A stretch of 64,000 nucleotides of DNA, taken from assembly GCF_910592395.1 (NCBI RefSeq), contig NC_088326.1, forward strand, positions 13,027,001 through 13,091,000, in the 5' to 3' direction. Below are positions 55,028 through 64,000 of this stretch, one piece after another. The notes under the pieces are model-generated. The model saw only the letters and a program-made list of their open reading frames with translations. It ran no database searches and was not told where the DNA came from. Position 1 is the first letter of the stretch, and each line of letters begins with the position of its first letter. Made by a program: the position numbers and the translations under genes. Source of the stretch: Lineus longissimus. Its lineage: Eukaryota; Nemertea; Pilidiophora; Heteronemertea; Lineidae.

Positions 55028-55393
55028 TTCCAGATATTCCGGGCGGCGATGCAGATTAGCTTTCATGCGACGCACTCTCTTTTTCAACACCCTGGGGTCC
55101 TAGAAAAATGTAACTTGGGCGGATTATCAGCCTTTAAAAATTGGACGATGAACGAAACATATCGATCAATGGGTGGTTCCTTGTCTCAATGTTGACACTT
55201 CTTACTACAGCAATTGCAGAACAAAGGCGACCGTTGAGCTGGGCCGTACACACATCAATGTTTAATTGGTTGTGCCGTAACCCGACCGCAGTAATATAAT
55301 ACTCTCGCCTAGGTAAACAACCACTAATACAAATACCCTTCCTCTGTTTTATACCATTGCTATAAAATTTCATGGCACCGAATGCTAGTTTTG

Positions 55394-55460
55394 TTTTATG
55401 GGTTGACCATAGGTACCACCATTTTAACAAGGACTTGAAACCCCAAAGCATTTAGTAGTG
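55394..55460. mobile_element. Fold-back MITE family B, solo arm
   Basis: TTATGGGTTGACCATAGGTA, CCACCATTTTAAC and GGACTTGAAACCCCAAAGCA match one arm of 44163-44400. No partner arm was found next to it. A perfect 9-bp hairpin (ATCGTTAGG/CCTAACGAT) follows at 55478-55502. Confidence 0.65.
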
Positions 55461-55517
55461 TTGCAAAACATCAAATTATCGTTAGGTTATAGGCCTAACG
55501 ATTGCTGAAGAAACAGA

Positions 55518-55660
55518 GTATAGCTCTTTCAGGGTGTCAACGATTGCTGGTCAACTATGACACCGGACTGTGTAACATCACTATTTGTGATCACACTATT
55601 TCAGTTTAGTGAAAAAAGGGCAGATCTATCTGAAAAACACTATAAACTGTACATGAAAAC
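55518..55660. repeat. Dispersed repeat, related to 26519-26650
   Basis: See 26519-26650; shared blocks are TTTCAGGGTGTCAAC, CTGTGTAACATCACTA and CTGAAAAACAC. Confidence 0.45.
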
Positions 55661-56171
55661 GTACTTGCTGAATCAATAAGACAATGACTCTGGCGGTACC
55701 ATCTTGAAGGTGCGCAAGTCAATTAGTAAAGGCAAGGCAGTTTCTGTGTACCAGATGTTACTTCATCAGGCATTGTACCCGCGAGAGACACTTCGGCAAC
55801 GATCATTAAAACCCACGCAGGAAAGGAATTAGTCGAATAACATCTACGTTGAGAGCGTGCCAGCCTGTATTTGACTGCACGACAGAGGCGCATTTGCAAT
55901 CATGTAGTATGTTGATTCATGTGGTAGCGTGTCGTAAGATTGTTGAAGTAGGCGGGATATAGGGCGATGGGGAATAATGCAATTAGCCTCCCTCCTGATC
56001 GGCGCCTCCACCTATAATGGTGGGAAAGAAACTGGCCAAGTTATGGGGTCCTTTGATGTTTCTGACATCGTGTCGAACATGACATCAAAATCAACAGAGG
56101 GTGACCCCGTAACTCAGTGAAGTATGGCCACTCCACCGTACAAGATCTGAGTTATAGAGGATTCTGTTAAT

Positions 56172-56353
56172 CTTGTGAATTGTCAATTCACTTGTCACGA
56201 GTTAACTCGGACTAGGCTTGAAAACACGACGTGAGGGTGAAAAATGACCTCGTGAATCGTATGTAGTCCGCTCTTTGGAAATGACTTGTTCCCGCTCTAT
56301 GTCACGCATGGAAAGTGAACAGTGACACGTGAAGCTAAATGTCCTCTATATGA
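56172..56353 (+). mobile_element. MITE family A copy
   Basis: Nearly complete: TTCACTTGTCACGAGTTAAC, GGCTTGAAAACACGACGTGA, GACCTCGTGAATCGTATGTA, CCGCTCTTTGGAAATGACTT and AGTGAACAGTGACACGTGAA. The right end is shortened. Confidence 0.88.
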
Positions 56354-56524
56354 TATTCTGCCAGCCAACAACATCATCACTTCCACTCCATATCCTTATG
56401 TTCTATTCGTGATCAAATTTACCAAGGGACGTGCCTCGGGTTAGCAGTTGATAAATCCATCGTCCACTCAGAGATATTAAAGTATCTGCCAAAAGGCCGT
56501 GAGCTGAAACAATATGAAAACAGT

Positions 56525-56945
56525 GTCAAACTATATTGCCTAGATATCGCTAAAAGAGCACGTACGCCAAGAGTGAAAACTCTCTCTTGTTGTTTTTGTT
56601 GTGTCAGATAATGACTTATGTCGTTTCTAAAGTGGCATTGGAGTTGAATATTCGACGCACACTTGTCGTGTCTGTAGGAGAATTGCCGATAGCTAAAACA
56701 AGCTGACGACACAGTCCAGGCCAAATATATTGCCTTTATATGGCCAAAAGAGCATATACCGCCGTATCTGAAAACTCTCTCGTGTTTTTTTTTAGTCAGA
56801 TATGACTGGTGGTATTGGTGTTGAACGTTCTACTCAAACGTGTCGTGTCTGGGAGAAGCTGCCTTGATATCTGCAAATGATCTGACTATCATTGAAGGAG
56901 AAGCTGCCTTGATATCTGCAAATGAGCTGACTATCATTGGTCGTA
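56525..56945. repeat. Tandem duplications of about 194 bp and 45 bp
   Basis: TATATTGCCTAGATATCGCT plus AAAAGAGCA near 56532 recurs as TATATTGCCTTTATATGGCC plus AAAAGAGCA near 56726. Inside the second unit, GGAGAAGCTGCCTTGATATC plus TGCAAATGA is duplicated in tandem at 56852 and 56897 with almost no divergence. Confidence 0.75.
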
Positions 56946-58753
56946 ATGGTGAAAACTCTACTTAATTATTTCCTACGGCCAGGAGTATTTACAATCAACT
57001 CGATAAGAGAAAGGCTGACTTCGGAGGTGGTATTTGAGTCATTGGGATTACCATCGAGAGATTATTATGGCGCTGTGATTCCTTTGTGACTTTGTGACTA
57101 CAGCTAAATGTTGTGGTTAGATGGATGACATTATAACTGTAGTACGCCAATGTGACGTAGTTTGAGAAACAAAAAGACAAAATTTCGATGAGAAATCATA
57201 ACGTATAACATCTGCATCGCAGCAGACAACATATACGAACGCATATAACCGCGAAAGCAATCCTGTATACCACAGTTCGTTGAAATAAAAAAAGACCATA
57301 GAACCGCGAAATGATCGATCGTTTCGTATGAACAATGAACACCAGCTACTTTATTAATGCATTCCAAGAATGTACAGGCGCCCCATACATATATTTTGAG
57401 TGCTTAGTGAATTAAAACTGGTAATTGCGCACTATCCATTGTTTTGGGTGAACAATGTACACGCTGTTATGGTTTTGTTTCGGTATATTATGGCATTTGA
57501 GTCGATAAGACATTTCGCTTGAAATGCATTTAGAAGTTAATTTTTAATGGACACTCATTTGCAATAAAAGGCGAATGAAAAGTGTCGATCAATACCCGAA
57601 TGAAATGAACGAGCGAGGGCCACAATCAATTTACTGTTGTTTTTTTTTATATTTCATTTAGTGATGAGTCAACCGAATTCGATAATTTTGGGAGTTCTTG
57701 AAGATGTATTTTTTTATGAATTTGTTTCATATATACATGAACAGCCACATACATGATCTATTTACAAGTTTCCCCTAAGATTCTTATTTAGTTATCAACA
57801 AAGAATCTAACATGGATCATTTCACACTTACGACTTTCAGCTACCTCGGCATTATAAAATTCGTCCCCCATTGTAAATTTTCTAATAAGCTGCTGCATTT
57901 CGAAGTCTATAACATAAACAACCCCCACCGCCTTACATTCTCTGGAACAACAGCACACATATACAGAGAGTCTCGAAGTACTTTGCTCACCTAGCATAGT
58001 GTGTCCATACTTCTGTATTGTACATAAAAGAAAAACAATATGAATTAGTAAATCAACCTTGTATCGATTCGACCAAGCAAGCAAAATATTGCTTAATTTC
58101 TCAATTCTGCCCCTTTCACCCACAATCATTCATTCATCACACCAAAGTAATCCTTTCCTTTCTTGTCCTCGTCTTCTCCGGCGAACTGACGATCTTTGTA
58201 GCATCAAACGTGTTAAACGTTTCATCCTCGAGCCATCTCGCTCACTTCCCTTGATCAACTATCTGCTTCCTCTCTCCCCTTTGTTGTGTGATAACAGCAA
58301 TAATAGCATAAGTAGAGCTAAATCGCTACAAATGAAAAACGCTTGCTTTGTAACTTAACATCATTCTGTCGTCTCTTTTTATAAAGGATATCGCCTTGTC
58401 ATCATGCGGCGCTTGGCTCACGACTAGCATCAGCATGTAGAGTTTTTGATACAATATCGTCTGCTTGGATTCGATGATTAGTTTTTCTCAAAGCTGAGCT
58501 GACGATATGTGGATGACATGTAGGCTACTATAGGAAGCAAGTTGGCAGTGTGAAAGAGAGTGTTGGACGAGTGATTGGATGGCCGTGGGTTGAAAACTCG
58601 ACCAGTGCCACTCATCAGTACTTTAAACGTATTTGGGAATGGCGAAGTGTAGTGCATTATACATGCAGCCTTGGTTTCAACAGATGGTTTCTGGATTAGA
58701 CTGAGGAATGAATGAAGCGCTTTGAGACAGGGGATATAGCTTCACATAAAGAC
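56946..58753. other. Intergenic stretch, no gene supported
   Basis: AT-rich; no motif-bearing frame. A minus frame of 113 codons at 57788-58129 shows no recognisable domain. Confidence 0.35.
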
Positions 58754-58940
58754 ATACACTCCAGTTCACCTTGTCATTGTTCACTCTTCATGCGTGACAT
58801 GAAGAACGAACAAGTCATTTCCAAAGAGCGGGCTACATACGATTCACGATGTCACTTTTCACCCTCATGTCGTGTTTCCAAGCGCAATTCGGTGAACTCG
58901 TGACAAGTGAAACATGACAAGTGACAACGGGAACTCTTCA
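58754..58940 (-). mobile_element. MITE family A copy, reverse orientation
   Basis: Starts CCAGTTCACCTTGTCATTGT, contains GAACAAGTCATTTCCAAAGA, GCGGGCTACATACGATTCAC and GATGTCACTTTTCACCCTCA, and ends AACATGACAAGTGACAACGG then GAACTC. Both terminal repeats are present, making it the best full-length example. Confidence 0.9.
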
Positions 58941-59919
58941 TCAATCCGGCGAAGGTGAATATGACAAATGAATGGATGTTGATGTAACGTAAACATCTTT
59001 CCACGGCAAAAACTTGATATCCGTATATGGACAACATCCTTTTGCCAGTTTTGGGAGAGTTTATCTAGCGTATATCCGAATGGGCGCGGCACACTCTAGT
59101 GCACTACAACATTGTATTACGCTATTAGTATCATTTTTTCCATTGCATCCGTCGTATGATGCAGACAAACATGTCCTCATGAGATCTCTAATGGCATTAG
59201 CAAATTAATTAAGATGGTATCTGCTCTATCTCTCCAAAATATCGTCACGAGATTTGGCTGAATCCGGTTAAGCCCCGGAGCTGCACTTCAAAGTGACATG
59301 ATTAATTCGTCGGGATGCATTTGTAAGATTACAAGGCATGCTATCATTTGTTGGAATAGTCATGAGGGAATCTAAATGCAACTACTTGGCGTCTTTGGGT
59401 AGACAGACTGAGAGGCCGGGTGGAGGTCGGAGCAACCGCGTAATTTGGCGAAGCTGTCGGTTGTTGCTAATGACAGCCAATCAGTGCCATGGGTACATAC
59501 AATTAGGCTTTAATTCACCAATCACAGCATCGAGGACAATGGTCCAATTTCTGCAACGGATACATACAATTCGATATGACTTGCCCAATTATAGCCGCGA
59601 TGACAACGCGGTGTGTTTACTGTCATTGTCGTGCAGATGAAAATTACATTATCCTCAGTTAACATATCGGAATGTCGCAATATTGACGGCTTATCCGATC
59701 TAAAATGCCAAGACGGCCCACCGTAGGTAATAACTGTCACATAAATGCGGCCTATCTTTTCGAGGAAATTGGTTACTGTGACATCCTGACAGAATGATAT
59801 ACCTATCACATCGCATTTGATATGAGATATCGCCTTTCATCTGACCATTTTCCGCCACGATACGAGTTTCTTGTTCTCTGTGTCTGAGGTGGTGATGCGC
59901 TGAAAGTGCGGCCAGTGTT
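58941..59919. other. Intergenic stretch, no gene supported
   Basis: Nothing recognised. Confidence 0.4.
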
Positions 59920-60045
59920 ATGGCCACACAAGGCTGAAAGGAGATGGACGGCCGCCGCACGAGGCTGAGGGGGATGGATGGCCACCAACACAAGGCTGAA
60001 AGGAGATGGAGGGCCATCTCCACAAGGTTGAAAGGGGTGTAGGGG
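59920..60045. repeat. About 31-bp minisatellite, four units
   Basis: Units begin GGCCACACAAGGCTGAAAGG, GGCCGCCGCACGAGGCTGAG, GGCCACCAACACAAGGCTGA and GGCCATCTCCACAAGGTTGA. Minus-strand proline-rich frames here are artefacts of the repeat. Confidence 0.8.
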
Positions 60046-61059
60046 AAAGATCCCAGGACACATCAAAACCTTTTCACTGCAAGTGCTTGATCTGCCCAAA
60101 TCTTGCACTTCCTATAAGATTTCTTCAAGAGAAATAGACTTCCAAAATCTAATAATAAGTAGTAATAGTGGGGTAACTAAATTATCACAGATAATCGTGC
60201 ATCACGCCAGCATGAAGTGCTTCTATCCAGCGACCGATGTGGATGGGCCAAGATCGATAAGAGAGTGGAGCTGTCTAGAATAAACTGTGCAAACACTGGC
60301 GAACTCTACTATCTTGTATATACGTACACGACGACACACAGAGTAATAACACTACATGTAGTAGCGTGTACTGCATGTAATGTCGCCATCGAAATGTTGA
60401 TGAGCTGGATTATGGGAGAGATTTGGGATCATTTGGGATGATTGTAAAAGACGGCGTCGAGACAGGTGGGAACGTGGGAAGCTCACTGACGAGAGGAGCT
60501 TAGTTTGTCTCCTTCTATGATGATATATAACGTCAGAAAATGCACTGGCTGTGAAAGGAGTCGTTTCCATTGGCCTGCTAATGCAAACATGTATGAAGAG
60601 CATGGATTCCTTGATGTGCATGTTCCCTTGGAGAGTAATAGAGTACCCGGGGACAATTGATTCTACCATGACAGTATGAATATCTTAGGTTCGGAAAGTA
60701 TTCAATGTCTTTGAACCTTGCCTTAATCCATCATCATACAATAGAGTGGAGTTGGACTGGGGGACATTTAAAACTGTTCATCGTTAACCTATTAGAGCGA
60801 ACAAGTAAAGGTCTTATCATGGGTCATGCATACAAGAGTTTTCACTGAAACATACTACATGTACATGTATTGCTATAGAGGCATGTCGCCATGGTCCTTT
60901 GGAATAATATTTGGATCTTCGGATCAATGCCTGTTTTCATTGCGGGCTTGCAGATGGAAAATATCTCGGGGCAGTGCGGCGTGTCGATCTTCTGGTCGAA
61001 AATGTCACATGTTCGTTAATCATTAGTGCATTTTAGATATTAGAGTTGTGCAGGCGCAT
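60046..61059. other. Intergenic stretch, no gene supported
   Basis: Nothing recognised. Confidence 0.4.
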
Positions 61060-61205
61060 GCCCGATGCTCAAAGTTAATTAGAGCGCCCGTCACCAATGA
61101 GGTCATGGTTTCGTTCAGTGGAATAATTTCTTCTTGTGACTCTTTCCGGTGGCGTAGGTCCTCTGGGGTTCCGGTTTCCTCCTACAGTTGATATTGCAAT
61201 GTGTT
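61060..61205 (+). mobile_element. Degenerate tRNA-derived SINE
   Basis: TTAGAGCGCCCGTCACCAAT followed by GAGGTCATGGTTTCGTTC resembles a decayed tRNA D arm to B box. The body contains GGGGTTCCGGTTTCCTCCTA, a sequence type common in tRNA-derived SINE bodies. It is too diverged to be active. Confidence 0.45.
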
Positions 61206-62170
61206 ATATATGGCCAGCACGTGTACATTTGGCTTCATTTAATCTATTTGGAACTCATTGTCACCGAGCCATCGAAGTGAAAATCATTTTCAAACATATT
61301 GAAATATAAGAGTGCAAATGTAAGTTTAAAAACAGATATAATGCAATGAAACCTAATCAAGAAGAGAGTGCGATCCGTTTACTTTAAAGCCCGACTTCAA
61401 AGGACAATTTGATCACTTTTGGTTTAGCTGTATACGCACGAGTAGGCCGCATTAACTTCTAAAGGACGGTAGTAATTTGATGGTAATTAACCAAGTCGTT
61501 GTTGACCATGCAGAACAAATACAAAAGACGGTTTCCATTGTACGATTCACGTTTACGCCAAACACTGTCGGCGCCATTCTCCAAGCAGAACGAAGGAGGT
61601 TCTCTCTCTCTGCCAACAAAGATTCCCAATCGTTTCTAGGCTGATCGATTACTATTATCTGGTATCTTCATGCGCCTGTGTTCTATTCCATGAATCGTTG
61701 AGTGGCGGATCCAAAATGGCGGCCGTAGTTATGCGTCTGCGCAGGAGTCTTTGTCAAAGCAATTGTTAATCAGCACAGTTAAACTTGCGTGCCCGAGTAA
61801 GCATTCTAAAAGGATTGAGAGTAATTTGACAGTAATGAAGAATCGGAAGACCATGATCTTAGTAACAGCCAGACAGTCTGCAAGCTAATATAAATTGTCC
61901 AATTGTCTCACTTTTACTTCTTGTTTCGCGTTAGATGACGAGCTGGGATGGTATAAAATCGATCCGGGAATTATGAAACGAAACCATCGCCTGGGGGTGT
62001 TGATTAAGTGCATGTTTAATTGACTAGTCATCATGACAGTATTATCATTGCTATCATAGCCTACTTGGCATTGGTCTGTAATTATTGTTCTAAGCATGTG
62101 CGATGATCCAACAGACAAACATTGTCAAAACGGGCGTCCTTGGAAAGTCATGTACGAGTAAGGCTGGAGT
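61206..62170. other. Intergenic stretch, no gene supported
   Basis: A CpG-containing patch at about 61565-61745 has GGCGCCATT and AAAATGGCGGCC (YY1-like), but no TATA, donor or frame supports a promoter. Confidence 0.35.
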
Positions 62171-62250
62171 CACATAGGGTTCACGTTGTCACTTGTCATG
62201 TTTCACTTGTCGCGAGTTAACTGAATTAGGCTTGAAAACACGACGTGACT
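62171..62250 (+). mobile_element. MITE family A, left-end fragment
   Basis: ACATAGGGTTCACGTTGTCA, CTTGTCATGTTTCACTTGTC and GGCTTGAAAACACGACGTGA are the best-preserved left terminal repeat in the window. The copy breaks off after GACGTGACTGAG. Confidence 0.8.
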
Positions 62251-63302
62251 GAGCTACAGCGAGTTAAGCGTGTGTAACCTGACATGTGTATTTTCTTTAA
62301 AATAAAGTGTTTGCAATACACTAATGAACCTATAGTGCTAGTACCTATTAGTTTGGGTTTTTAAAACACGATGAAAGCACTGCACTACTGCACTTATCAA
62401 TCATGTCAATAAAATTTCGTTTGATTGTCATCATCGTAAAGAGGATGTCATGCATCTGCCATCATATTAATTGCTGCAGATAACATCTGATAACATTATT
62501 GGCTAAATGTCATTTAGGAAATTATCATTATTGGCTGGTGCATGGTCGGATTATATGCAGGGGCGGATTGATTAAACCAGCTAGCATAGCCGACAGTGGA
62601 CATTTGGAACCACCTGGTGCCTAACAAATACAAATACATGCCGTTGCCGGTTACGACCTAACGACCCCATGGTAACTCTTTCATGGGGGTCGTATTCGGT
62701 ATTCTGTCAACAGTTTAGGAGACTCTACCAAAATCTTTACGTCTGTAGTTTCCATGATCTGTCTTTTTCTTCCATCGGTTTACTTCATTGCGGCTATTCT
62801 CAGTGTCCCATATCAAAACCTCCCTAAAACACTGCATCAGTAGCTGTCATCTAATTGCTTCAATATTCCTTTCAGCTATACACGTTGCACAGGCCCACTG
62901 CATTTCAATACATAACGTATTTTAACTAGGCCTACTCTCGGTTAATAATACTACATGTACTTGGCTATCCTACCTCAAATGTAACGCTTTGGTGTTGCTT
63001 TTGTAGTCGACACCACTTCTAGCTTGTAGACAAGGTTATCTGTAGTATAACACGTTGCTCTTCCTGAGTACCTGCTCGGAAACATGGGTTTCATGTGTTA
63101 GTGCCAGCTGATTATTGTAAACCAGTAAACCAGTAAAACGTTAAAAACGTGTTTACTGTTTTAGGTTTTTAGTATCAAATCAACGGCGATGGAGGTTTTT
63201 ATCAGACCTCACACTTTAACCTTGGTCTGTCCTGACACCTTTCATCTCTGAATCTCAGATGATCGAGCTCCTCAACCAGCGCTACGATTCGTGCATTTCT
63301 GA
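62251..63302. other. Intergenic stretch, no gene supported
   Basis: Nothing recognised. Confidence 0.4.
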
Positions 63303-63472
63303 CCGGTGTGACAGCGGATATAGTCCCCCTGGAGTCATAGTCCGGTAGCATTGTATTTGATCAATTAAGCAGCATGATCTATTGTACCGTTAACCCTAAC
63401 CAAAACATTTAGCAATGCGGCCTATTGTTACACGGACTATCAGCCCTAGGACTACTATCCCTTGCACACCTG
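63303..63472 (-). mobile_element. 170-bp inverted-repeat element, copy 2
   Basis: The reverse complement of 25486-25655, starting CCGGTGTGACAGCGGATATA and ending CCCTTGCACACCTG. It has the same length and few mismatches. The last GG of the terminal CACACCGG is altered to TG. Confidence 0.85.
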
Positions 63473-64000
63473 TACCCAGTTGTACCCCGCTGTGGTAATT
63501 AACGTACAGAAACAAGTCACAGAGTGCGCAGCTTTCTCGTGTCAATACGCGCGGTAAATTGGCTAATCTTCACCGCGTAAAAAAGTTCAATCGATGAAAT
63601 TGAAGAGAGGCATTGTATAGGAATTTAGACGCTGTAGTTCAGTGTTCCGATTACGCTGTGTTTACCAACGTTGATTACCAACATCTCGTGTTGACTCATT
63701 CACTAGTAAATACTGTAGATTCACCGACCTAAGACCTGTTCTGGGTATTCAATTTTGATAAGCTAGATAGTTTCCGCATAGGCGTTCGATGCCATTCAAG
63801 ATATTCAGAGAAAGGTCATCATGTCCCGGAGAGTTAACACGGTTAAGAATACTCGGCAGACAACGTCATTAAAATGCTTATTTGGACCTATTAACGCACG
63901 GTTTCTTCCCCGTGTAGAACCACTGGTCCATTCCCCGATGGGTGTTTTGGTTTGGTCACTTCCTCGCGGAGTAATGAGCCCCTACATAAACATAGCCCGC
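63473..64000. other. Intergenic stretch, no gene supported
   Basis: Nothing recognised before the window ends. Confidence 0.4.

Noticed and set aside
61565-61745. CpG-containing promoter with E2F/YY1-like motifs
   Set aside because: Two short motifs only; no TATA, no donor and no downstream frame.

Overview
The window looks like nuclear DNA from an invertebrate animal, probably marine. The sequence shows split coding exons with GT-AG introns of 0.05-2.3 kb, tRNA-derived SINEs, many short inverted-repeat elements, minisatellites and long homopolymer runs. There are no operons and no long uninterrupted genes. The phylum cannot be fixed from this sequence alone; an ambulacrarian, cephalochordate or lophotrochozoan would all fit.

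The one clearly recognisable host gene is a plus-strand Cys-loop anion channel of the glycine-receptor/GluCl type, 14721-23618. It can be assembled into a 412-residue protein: signal peptide, ligand-binding domain with a 13-residue Cys-loop, four membrane segments and a stop right after M4. Its most interesting part is a pair of tandem 132-bp exons (20173-20304 and 20354-20485) coding for the beta8-beta9/loop C region. They differ by only three residues and are separated by a 49-bp intron, which suggests mutually exclusive splicing. The remnant of a third copy, with a stop at the loop C cysteine, lies just downstream (20568-20626).

Head to head with the channel, about 0.9 kb away on the minus strand (13471-13803), is an intact 110-codon reading frame. 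It has a signal peptide, dibasic processing sites and an amphipathic cationic segment, and looks like a secreted peptide precursor of host-defence type. A minus-strand reading frame at 35207-35386 has a close AATAAA and may be the last exon of an unrecognised gene. A TATA/CCAAT/CRE cluster followed by a good splice donor at 40978-41455 may be a promoter and first exon of a gene running right.

The rest is repeat-rich intergenic DNA. One family of about 180 bp with ends like GTTCACGTTGTCAC occurs at least ten times in both orientations. Other families are a 170-bp element present twice at identical length, a 238-bp fold-back element with relatives, a 172-bp element with TTA target duplication, a 447-bp element with 35-bp ends, and a dispersed 150-bp family. 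There are five or more tRNA-derived SINEs (two head to head), one LINE 3' remnant, a near-perfect 166-bp palindrome, several minisatellites and a 600-bp 9-mer microsatellite. No rRNA gene, intact tRNA gene, CRISPR array or prokaryotic feature was found.
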